Source of the DNA: UBA4615 sp044342535
Lineage (GTDB): Bacteria > Pseudomonadota > Gammaproteobacteria > Burkholderiales > Burkholderiaceae_E
Assembly: GCA_044342535.1 (NCBI GenBank)
Contig: JBIIPQ010000303.1
Coordinates: forward strand, 1-5,429
DNA: 5,429 bases
Direction: 5' to 3'
Shown here: one piece after another, positions 1 to 4,577 of the stretch
Numbering within the stretch: position 1 is the first letter of the stretch
How the letters are laid out: each line of letters starts with the position of its first letter
Program-made: the position numbers and the translations under genes
The notes under the pieces: model-generated
The model's input: only the letters and a program-made list of their open reading frames with translations
Databases searched by the model: none
Told to the model about the DNA's origin: nothing

Positions 1-32
1 GCGGCGCCGCGCGGCGGCACCCGTTCCGACCC

Positions 33-38
33 GAGGAG
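33..38 (+). promoter_or_regulatory. Shine-Dalgarno sequence of the DUF3300 gene
   Basis: GAGGAG lies 8 nt before the ATG at 47. It supports that start over the internal in-frame ATG at 128, which would also leave a hydrophobic signal sequence. The promoter of this unit is not visible in the 46 bp before the gene and must lie outside the window. Confidence 0.7.
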
Positions 39-46
39 AGCTCCCG

Positions 47-1477
47 ATGTCGTCATCCCCAGCCCTGTCCGTCGCGCCGCTCGCTGCGCCCGGCCGGCCG
101 GCCCGCCGCGGCCTGCTGCACCGGCTCATGGCGCTCGCCGCGCTGTGCGCGGCCTTTGTCGGCCTGGCGGCACCCGCCGCCGAGGCGCAGGCCCAGACCC
201 GTTACACCCCGCCCGAGCTCGAGCAGCTGCTCGCGCCGATCGCCCTCTATCCGGATTCGGTGCTCGCGCAGGTGCTGATGGCCTCGGCCTATCCGGCCGA
301 GGTGCAGCTCGCGGCCGAGTGGCTGCGGCGCAATCCGACCTTCAAGGACAAGGGCGACGCCGCGGTCCGTGCCGTCGACGACCAGCCCTGGGACCCCGCG
401 GTGCGCTCGCTGGTCGCCTTCCCGCAGGTGCTGGACCAGATGGACGCGAACCCCGACTGGACCGCGCAGGTCGGCGACGCGTTCATCGACCAGCGCCCCG
501 ACGTGATGGCAGCCGTCCAGGCGCTGCGCCTGAAGGCGCAGCTCGCCGGCAACCTGCAGTCCAACGACAAGCTGACCGTCTCGTCGCAGGACCAGACGAT
601 CATGATCCAGACCCCGAACCCTCAGGTCGTGTACGTGCCTTCGTACAACCCGACGGTGGTCTACGGCGCCTGGCCGTACCCCACCTACCCGCCGGTCTAT
701 CTGCCGCCGCCCCCGGGCTACTACGTCGGCTCGGCGCTTGCCAGCGGCATCGCGTTCGGCGTCGGCATCGCGGTCACCAACGCGATCTGGGGCGGCTTCA
801 ACTGGGGCGGCAACGACGTCAACATCAACGTCAACAACTTCAACAACGTCCACGTCAGCAACAAGCAGAACTACGTGCGGACAGGCAACAAGTGGGAGTA
901 CGACGCCTCGCACCGGCGCGACATCCCGCGCAACGACCGCGCCTCCCGCGACCGCGTACAAAAGAGCGCGGTCACCGCGCGCGACCGCAACGATCTCATC
1001 GCCTCGGAGCGTGATCGGCAGGCTGCGGGCAGCCGCGACCGGCCCGCCACCGGTGACCGGGGCCGCTCCGACGGCCAGCGACCGGACCTGCAGCGTCCGG
1101 ACGGCCAGCGTCCGGATCGGCAGCGTCCGGAGGCCCAGCGTCCGGATCGGCAGCGTCCGGAGGCCCAGCGTCCGGAGGCCCAGCGTCCGGATCGGCAGCG
1201 TCCGGAGGCCCAGCGTCCGGCAGCGCGCCCGACGACGCCCGACCGAGGCGCGTTCGAAGGCATGGACCGGCCCACGCGCGACAAGGGCGCGATTGATCGC
1301 GGTCAGGCCGCGCGTCCCGCGCCCGCGGCCCGCCCCGCCCCGCAGCCGGCTGCACGGCCCGCGCCGCGCCCCGCCGCGCAGCCCGCAGCCCGCCCGGCGC
1401 CGCGACCCGCACCCGCGGCCCGTCCGGCGGCCCGCCCGGCCGGCGGCGGCGGCGGTGCCGCACGCCTTGCCCGCTGA
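47..1477 (+). CDS. DUF3300 domain-containing exported protein with repeat-rich C-terminal tail
   Basis: A 476-residue protein of unknown biochemical function, predicted to be exported. Residues 1-27 form a long, arginine-containing n-region (R20-R21-G-L-L) followed by an Ala/Leu-rich hydrophobic stretch (about 27-42) and AxA-type cleavage sites near residues 45-49. Residues about 53-250 match the DUF3300 family as I know it: YTPPELEQLLAPIALYPD, then LLAQ-type helices, the QPWDPAVRSLVAFPQVL motif, and VVYVPSYNPTVVYG. A Pro/Tyr-rich stretch (208-226), a Gly/Ala hydrophobic segment (about 228-248) and an Asn-rich NVNINVNNFNN stretch follow, all typical of the family. The rest is low complexity: an Arg/Asp-rich region (285-343), nine pentapeptides QRPDx/QRPEA (344-388), and an Arg-Pro-Ala tail ending in five glycines. 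E. coli YacH is, to my knowledge, a DUF3300 protein. The gene is followed after 22 bp by a DUF2950 gene, a recurrent partner. The domain call is firm; the function is unknown. Confidence 0.93.
   Translation: MSSSPALSVAPLAAPGRPARRGLLHRLMALAALCAAFVGLAAPAAEAQAQTRYTPPELEQLLAPIALYPDSVLAQVLMASAYPAEVQLAAEWLRRNPTFKDKGDAAVRAVDDQPWDPAVRSLVAFPQVLDQMDANPDWTAQVGDAFIDQRPDVMAAVQALRLKAQLAGNLQSNDKLTVSSQDQTIMIQTPNPQVVYVPSYNPTVVYGAWPYPTYPPVYLPPPPGYYVGSALASGIAFGVGIAVTNAIWGGFNWGGNDVNINVNNFNNVHVSNKQNYVRTGNKWEYDASHRRDIPRNDRASRDRVQKSAVTARDRNDLIASERDRQAAGSRDRPATGDRGRSDGQRPDLQRPDGQRPDRQRPEAQRPDRQRPEAQRPEAQRPDRQRPEAQRPAARPTTPDRGAFEGMDRPTRDKGAIDRGQAARPAPAARPAPQPAARPAPRPAAQPAARPAPRPAPAARPAARPAGGGGGAARLAR
1076..1219 (+). 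repeat. In-frame 15-bp tandem repeat (QRPDx/QRPEA pentapeptides)
   Basis: Nine consecutive 15-bp units plus a partial tenth encode QRPDL, QRPDG, QRPDR, QRPEA, QRPDR, QRPEA, QRPEA, QRPDR, QRPEA and QRP. Two unit types dominate, CAGCGTCCGGATCGG and CAGCGTCCGGAGGCC. Joined in this order they form a 30-bp higher-order unit that is identical at 1106-1135, 1136-1165 and 1181-1210; one lone second-type unit sits at 1166-1180. The first two units (1076-1105) are more diverged. Nucleotide identity between copies, including silent positions, points to recent duplication by slippage or unequal exchange. Because the period is a multiple of three, copy-number change keeps the reading frame. Confidence 0.95.
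1307..1441 (+). repeat. Low-complexity Arg-Pro-Ala coding region
   Basis: Residues about 421-465 of the DUF3300 protein consist almost only of Ala, Arg and Pro in degenerate AARPAP / PAPRPA blocks, ending in a GGGGG stretch (466-470). At DNA level it is an imperfect run of GC-only codons (CGC, CCG/CCC, GCC/GCG), less regular than the upstream pentapeptide repeat. It predicts a disordered, strongly basic tail with no acidic residues. Confidence 0.8.
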
Positions 1478-1499
1478 CCGACACGACCCGGAGCCGACG

Positions 1500-2444
1500 A
1501 TGAACGATCAGATCCTTCCGAAGCTATCCCGGCCGCGCGCCGCCGGCTGGCGCCGCGTCGCCCTCGCGGTCGCGCTGAGCGCTGCCGTGTCGCAGGCCTG
1601 GGCCGCGCCGGTGGCCGGCCAGCGCAGCTATGCCAGCGCGCAAGCCGCGGTCGACGCGCTGTTCGACGCGCTGGTCTCGGGCGACCGCCGAGAGCTGCGC
1701 CCGCTCTTCGGCGCCGACACCCCCCGGATCGCGCCGATCCCGGACGACGCATCGATGGCCGCCGTGCGCGACGCCTTCGTGCGCTCGTGGGCCGGCGGGC
1801 ATGCGATCGAGCCGCAGGGCGAGGGCCGCGCCCGCCTGACGCTGGGCGAGGGTGCCTGGCCGTATCCGCTGCCGGTGGTGCGTGGTGCCGACGGGCGCTG
1901 GTCCTGGGACACCCGGGCCGGCCTGCGCGAGATGGATGCACGGCGCATCGGGCGCAACGAGATCGCGGCGATGGCTGCGCTCCACCTGTACGTCGATGCG
2001 CAGAACACCTACGCCCAGGTCGATCGCGACGGCGACGGCGTTGCCGAATACGCGCGCCGCCTCGGCAGCACGCCCGGCAAGCGCGACGGCCTGTACTGGG
2101 CCACCGCACCCGGCGAGCCGCCGCCGCCGCTCGGCCTGGAGGCGGTCGAGACCGCCGAAGGGGTCACGCGCGGCACGCCGTTCCGCGGCTACCGGTTCCG
2201 TGCGCTGACCGCGCAGGGGCCCGCCGCGCGTGGTGGTGCGATGGACTACCTGTCGGGCGGGCGCCTGCTGCGGGGCTTCGCCGCCATCGCGACCCCGGCC
2301 TCGTACGGACGCTCCGGGCTACGGACCTTCGTCATCAACCACGACGGCAAGGTGTTCTCGCGGGACTTCGGGCCCTATACGCGCACGCTCGCCGCGCAGG
2401 TCACGCGCTTCGATCCGGGCGCGGGCTGGAAGCGGGAAGACTGA
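1500..2444 (+). CDS. DUF2950 family exported protein
   Basis: A 314-residue predicted periplasmic protein of unknown function. The ATG at 1500 follows GGAG (1490-1493) at a 6-nt spacing, and the new N-terminus is a signal peptide: basic RPRAAGWRR, hydrophobic VALAVALSAAV, then the AWA cleavage motif at residues 33-35. The open frame extends further upstream, but that part is out of frame with, and inside, the DUF3300 gene. The mature part matches DUF2950 along its whole length: AQAAVDALFDALVSGDRREL near 47-66, WPYPLPVV (120-127), RIGRNEIAAM (149-158), YVDAQNTYAQVDRDGDGVAEYA (164-185), TPGKRDGLYW (191-200), GEPPPPLG, GYRFRALTAQGPAARGGAMDY (230-250), and a FVINHDGKVFSRDFGP stretch (277-292) near the end. 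Length is normal and nothing is broken. Adjacency to DUF3300 suggests co-transcription and a shared envelope role. No catalytic residues are known to me for this family. Confidence 0.93.
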   Translation: MNDQILPKLSRPRAAGWRRVALAVALSAAVSQAWAAPVAGQRSYASAQAAVDALFDALVSGDRRELRPLFGADTPRIAPIPDDASMAAVRDAFVRSWAGGHAIEPQGEGRARLTLGEGAWPYPLPVVRGADGRWSWDTRAGLREMDARRIGRNEIAAMAALHLYVDAQNTYAQVDRDGDGVAEYARRLGSTPGKRDGLYWATAPGEPPPPLGLEAVETAEGVTRGTPFRGYRFRALTAQGPAARGGAMDYLSGGRLLRGFAAIATPASYGRSGLRTFVINHDGKVFSRDFGPYTRTLAAQVTRFDPGAGWKRED

Positions 2445-2448
2445 CCGT

Positions 2449-2754
2449 CTAGCCGCGGCGCCCCGAGCGCCACTGGCGCGCGACGCGCCAGGCGGTCATC
2501 GCGAGCGAGGCCGTGCTCAGCCAGCGGGACAGTCGCTTGCGGCCCAGCAGCGGCAGCCCGACGCCGACCAGCGCGGCGGCGACCGTGCCGGCGCGCCGGG
2601 CCTTGCCGCTGCCGTCCCGCTCCGCGCGGGGCGGGGTGATGCGCTCGCGCAACTCGTGCACGAGGAGCGCGATCTGCAGCCGCTCGAGCTCCGAGCGCGA
2701 GACCAGCAGCGCCTTGCGCTGCGCCGACTTCGAGGCCCGATCGTCGACGCTCAT
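2449..2754 (-). CDS. Small basic YqjK-like protein, third gene of the DUF883 operon
   Basis: A 101-residue protein with no family I can assign with certainty. The ATG (2752-2754) overlaps the TGA of the upstream holin-like gene in an ATGA arrangement, which indicates translational coupling and fixes the start better than any longer reading inside that gene. The N-terminal half (about 10-40) looks like an amphipathic helix or coiled coil: RKALLVSRSELERLQIALLV then HELRER. Residues about 55-70 (AGTVAAALVGVGLPLL) are weakly hydrophobic, followed by basic RKRLSRW and an ending SLAMTAWRVARQWRSGRRG. E. coli YqjK, encoded right after yqjD and yqjE, is of similar size and also ends in a xxWSAWRLVK-like basic segment. 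Position and architecture therefore suggest a YqjK equivalent; homology is inferred, not shown. The gene ends 4 bp from the convergent DUF2950 stop. Confidence 0.8.
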   Translation of the reverse strand: MSVDDRASKSAQRKALLVSRSELERLQIALLVHELRERITPPRAERDGSGKARRAGTVAAALVGVGLPLLGRKRLSRWLSTASLAMTAWRVARQWRSGRRG

Positions 2755-3212
2755 CGGCGCCGCTTCCCGAAGCGCTCCATCAGCCACGCCCGGTCGCGGC
2801 CGAACTCGGCGAGCGTGGCGGCGAACGGCGTCTGCTCGCGGCGCGAGGCGAGGGCGAGCCGCCAGCCGGCCACGCCGGTGACGGCGGCCCACAGCAGCGT
2901 GAGCAGCGCGAGCGTGATCCAGCCGAGGCGGTCCCAGAGCAGCGCCACCACCAGGGTGTTTGCTGCGAGCAGCGCGAAGGCGGCCGCGATCGCCATGACC
3001 AGCACCAGCACCAGCCGATCGCGCGCACGGTCGCGCTCCTCGGCGAACTCGAGCGCCGCGATCTGCACGCGCGTATCCGCCGCGCTGACGACCGAGGCGG
3101 CCAGCCGACCGAGCAGGTCGCGGATGCCGGCCGATCCGGTCGCGCCGTCTCCGGGGTGGTCGGTCGCGTCGCCGGACGCGGGACCGGCGGAGGAGGCTCC
3201 GGTCTCGCCCAT
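2751..3212 (-). CDS. Phage holin superfamily / DUF1469 (YqjE-like) membrane protein
   Basis: A 153-residue predicted inner-membrane protein. After a disordered Gly/Ser/Asp-rich N-terminus (1-27) comes the family core: IRDLLGRLAASVVSAADTRVQIAALEFAEERDRARDRL (30-67), then two membrane segments at about 67-91 (LVLVLVMAIAAAFALLAANTLVV) and 97-118 (GWITLALLTLLWAAVTGVAGWRL), and a charged C-terminus with REQTPFAATLAEFGRDRAWL. This layout is typical of proteins annotated as 'phage holin family', which despite the name are chromosomal proteins found next to DUF883 genes, as E. coli yqjE is next to yqjD. Start: the ATG at 3212 lies 8 bp after the DUF883 stop; an in-frame ATG at 3287 would overlap that gene by 67 nt and add an Arg-rich sequence unlike the family. 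No strong Shine-Dalgarno sequence is present, so reinitiation from the upstream gene is likely. The molecular role is not established. Confidence 0.87.
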   Translation of the reverse strand: MGETGASSAGPASGDATDHPGDGATGSAGIRDLLGRLAASVVSAADTRVQIAALEFAEERDRARDRLVLVLVMAIAAAFALLAANTLVVALLWDRLGWITLALLTLLWAAVTGVAGWRLALASRREQTPFAATLAEFGRDRAWLMERFGKRRR

Positions 3213-3220
3213 CGCCGCGC

Positions 3221-3532
3221 TCAGCGGCGGTTCATCAGCAGACCGACGACGAAGCCGACGATCGCGGCGACGCCGATCGCCTGCCACGGGTGCTCGTGCA
3301 CGTAGTCGTCGGTGGCGCGGGCGGCGTTCTTGGCGCGATCGACCGCCTCGCCTTCGAGCTCCTGCAGGCGCAGCTTGGCGTGCAGCAGCTTGGTCTCGAC
3401 CTGGGAGCGCAGATCGCGCGCCTTGTCGCCGGTTTCGGTCGCGGCGCGCGTGAGGATGTCCTGGGCTTCGGTCATCGCGGCTGCGAATTCGTCGGCGATC
3501 TTCGCGCGGGAGGACTCGGCGGGCGTGTTCAT
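3221..3532 (-). CDS. DUF883 family tail-anchored protein (YqjD/ElaB-like)
   Basis: A 103-residue protein with the full family signature: a long, charged, helical N-terminal domain (about 5-75, for example KIADEFAAAMTEAQDIL and RLQELEGEAVDRAKNAAR), the short hinge DDYVHEHPWQAIG (75-87), and a single C-terminal membrane helix VAAIVGFVVGLLMNRR (88-103) rich in Gly, ending in basic residues. In E. coli the relatives YqjD, ElaB and YgaM are inner-membrane, C-tail-anchored proteins; YqjD binds ribosomes and is made in stationary phase under RpoS. By family this protein probably has a similar topology, with the helical domain in the cytoplasm; ribosome binding here is inference. It is the first gene of a three-gene operon, with a strong Shine-Dalgarno sequence and a -10 box upstream. 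The length is typical and the gene is intact. Confidence 0.93.
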   Translation of the reverse strand: MNTPAESSRAKIADEFAAAMTEAQDILTRAATETGDKARDLRSQVETKLLHAKLRLQELEGEAVDRAKNAARATDDYVHEHPWQAIGVAAIVGFVVGLLMNRR

Positions 3533-3538
3533 CGTGGA

Positions 3539-3544
3539 CTCCTT
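3539..3544 (-). promoter_or_regulatory. Shine-Dalgarno sequence of the DUF883 gene
   Basis: Read on the minus strand, AAGGAG sits 6 nt before the ATG at 3532. It is the best ribosome-binding site of the minus-strand genes here; the two downstream genes lack an equally good one and probably depend on coupling. Confidence 0.8.
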
Positions 3545-3610
3545 CGAGGGGGGGGCGTCACATCATCGACGTGCTCGATTATACGCACCGGGTCGGATGC
3601 CCCTTCGAGG
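3541..3610. repeat. Pair of 9-bp direct repeats flanking the DUF883 promoter
   Basis: CCTTCGAGG occurs at 3541-3549 and again at 3602-3610, 61 bp apart. On the minus strand one copy (CCTCGAAGG) lies in the -35 region of the putative promoter and the other overlaps the Shine-Dalgarno sequence. They could be operator half-sites, but two 9-mers are little evidence and chance is possible. Confidence 0.4.
3578..3608 (-). promoter_or_regulatory. Probable sigma-70-type promoter of the DUF883 operon
   Basis: On the minus strand a perfect TATAAT occurs at 3583-3578, in an AT-rich island inside very GC-rich DNA. A start about 7 nt downstream (near 3571) would give a leader of about 40 nt, with the Shine-Dalgarno sequence well placed. 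The -35 element is poor: the best hexamer is TCGAAG (3608-3603, three matches to TTGACA) at a long 19-bp spacing. A weak -35 with a strong -10 would fit activator-dependent or stationary-phase sigma (RpoS) use, which is how E. coli yqjD is controlled, but this is inferred. Confidence 0.6.
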
Positions 3611-3629
3611 AGACAGGACGCACGCGCGG

Positions 3630-3648
3630 CGACGGCCGCGCGCCGTCG
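3630..3648 (-). terminator. GC-rich stem-loop just after the PilZ gene (possible weak terminator)
   Basis: A perfect 7-bp inverted repeat, CGACGGC / GCCGTCG, with a 5-nt loop lies 3 bp after the stop codon of the PilZ gene. No T-run follows on the minus strand, so it does not meet the usual rule for an intrinsic terminator. It may protect the 3' end or be chance in GC-rich sequence. It stands upstream of the DUF883 promoter, so it is in the right place to separate the two units. Confidence 0.35.
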
Positions 3649-3651
3649 GAC

Positions 3652-4362
3652 TCAGGCCGGCTGGCCGCGCGCGATGCGCCCGACGAGCTTGGCGACCGCG
3701 GTCTCCAGGCCTTCGGGTGGATGCACGAACTGCAGGCCGACGCGCATCTCGCCGCCGTCGACGAGGCGGCGCATCACGCCCGCGTGGATCACGCGCAGCG
3801 ACATCGCCCACTCGCTGCCGTCGGGCAGCGTCATGCGCGCCCCCTCGAACACCTTGCCGCCCCAGAAGCGCTCGCGTGAGCCGCGCACGGTGACCGCGGC
3901 GCCCTGCACCGACAGGTCGTGCAGCGGCAGCGACACGAGCGCCGCATCGGATGCGTCGAGGGTGAGCGTGAGCGCCAGCTGTGCGGGCACCTGCACGCGG
4001 AAGCTCTCGCGCTTCTGCACCCGGACCAGCGAGCTCGGCCGCTCGAGGCGCAGCAGCGACCGCCCGTCGACCTGCCCGAGGCGCGCGACGCGGGCCTCGA
4101 AGCTCACGCGGCACTCCGGCAGCCGCAGGTCGATGGCCGCGATGCTGCCGGCCACCAGCGCGCGCTCGATCACCGGCGCGCGCGGCGGATCGAGCACCGC
4201 CTCGCCGTCGTCCGCGATCGCGCGCAGCGGCGACAGGTACGTCTCCGGGCGGCCCACGGCGCGTACCGAGCACATCGCCCGCGACGCCAGCGATCGGCGC
4301 AGCAGGTCCAGGACCTCCGCGCCGTCCTCGACGCGGAAGCGATCGTAGTCTTGGGCTTCCAT
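3652..4362 (-). CDS. YcgR-like flagellar brake protein (PilZN + PilZ domains), c-di-GMP effector
   Basis: A 236-residue cytoplasmic protein of the YcgR type. The N-terminal part (about 5-112) fits the PilZN/YcgR_N domain: YDRFRVEDGAEVLDLLRRSL, then LSPLRAIADDGEAVLDPP, and VSFEARVARLG. The C-terminal PilZ domain (about 115-225) has both c-di-GMP-binding motifs: R118-E-S-F-R122 (RxxxR) and D149-L-S-V-Q-G154 (D/NxSxxG), plus the late strand RVGLQFVHPP (207-216). In enterobacteria, YcgR bound to c-di-GMP acts on the flagellar motor and slows swimming; with both motifs intact, ligand binding is likely. The motor effect here is inferred, since no flagellar gene is in the window. Start: the ATG at 4362 begins the conserved part; the frame stays open further upstream but that stretch is Arg-rich, unlike the family, and runs into the divergent gene. 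No clear Shine-Dalgarno sequence precedes it. Divergent from the TPR/glycosyltransferase gene. Confidence 0.88.
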   Translation of the reverse strand: MEAQDYDRFRVEDGAEVLDLLRRSLASRAMCSVRAVGRPETYLSPLRAIADDGEAVLDPPRAPVIERALVAGSIAAIDLRLPECRVSFEARVARLGQVDGRSLLRLERPSSLVRVQKRESFRVQVPAQLALTLTLDASDAALVSLPLHDLSVQGAAVTVRGSRERFWGGKVFEGARMTLPDGSEWAMSLRVIHAGVMRRLVDGGEMRVGLQFVHPPEGLETAVAKLVGRIARGQPA

Positions 4363-4577
4363 CAGTCGATGATGCCATACGGGTGCGACGCGTCGACATC
4401 GCCGGAGAGCCGCATGGCGGGCGGATTCCGCCGTGCTTCGGCGCGCGCTCCGGACGAGGTCGGGCGGGCTGCCTGCGGCCCGAGATGCACCGTCGGAACG
4501 GCGCTTTTCCGGGGCTCCGCGGCGCGGGTCGGGGCTCAAGATCGAGCGGGTAACGAATCCGTCCCGGTTCCCTGCCG
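4363..4577. other. Divergent intergenic region between the PilZ and TPR genes
   Basis: These 215 bp must hold the promoters and control sites for both flanking genes, but I recognise no convincing -10/-35 pair. Seen in the sequence: a perfect 10-bp palindrome CGACGCGTCG at 4386-4395, 24 bp upstream of the PilZ start; a small inverted repeat GGCGG-ATT-CCGCC at 4420-4432; and an in-frame TAA at 4551-4553 that limits the TPR gene on its left. Neither flanking gene has a recognisable Shine-Dalgarno sequence in its last 15 leader bases. The palindromes are short and could be chance at this GC content. Confidence 0.5.

Noticed and set aside
53..961. Long minus-strand open frame of about 300 codons opposite the DUF3300 gene
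   Set aside because: It is an antisense shadow: Val/Arg/Asp/Gly-dominated composition, no recognisable domain, and the plus strand here encodes a well-recognised family with signal peptide and ribosome-binding site.
1076..1219. Tandem array as a possible CRISPR
   Set aside because: The units are contiguous with a 15-bp period, have no unique spacers, and are in frame with a protein.
871..1484. Minus-strand open frames with repeats such as GRWASGRCRSGRWASG and DAGPPDAADPDAGPPDA
   Set aside because: The repeats are only the antisense reading of the 15-bp array in the DUF3300 gene; they have no start signal or independent family.
2751..3212. Phage holin as a sign of a prophage
   Set aside because: The 'phage holin superfamily' label covers chromosomal DUF1469 proteins paired with DUF883 genes; no endolysin, integrase or structural phage gene is nearby.
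4415..4430. Sigma-54-like site TGGCGGGCGGATTCCG facing the TPR gene
   Set aside because: It keeps TGGC and TT at the right spacing but has CC in place of the nearly invariant GC at -12.
3290..4553. Several long plus-strand open frames over the DUF883 and PilZ genes
   Set aside because: Arg/Ser/Ala-rich translations without motifs; they result from lack of stop codons at high GC and oppose genes with clear domains.
4535..4558. Possible sigma-28 (FliA) promoter formed by CTCAAGAT and GTAACGAA
   Set aside because: The spacing between the two elements is too short (7 bp) and the matches to the TAAAGTTT / GCCGATAA elements are poor.
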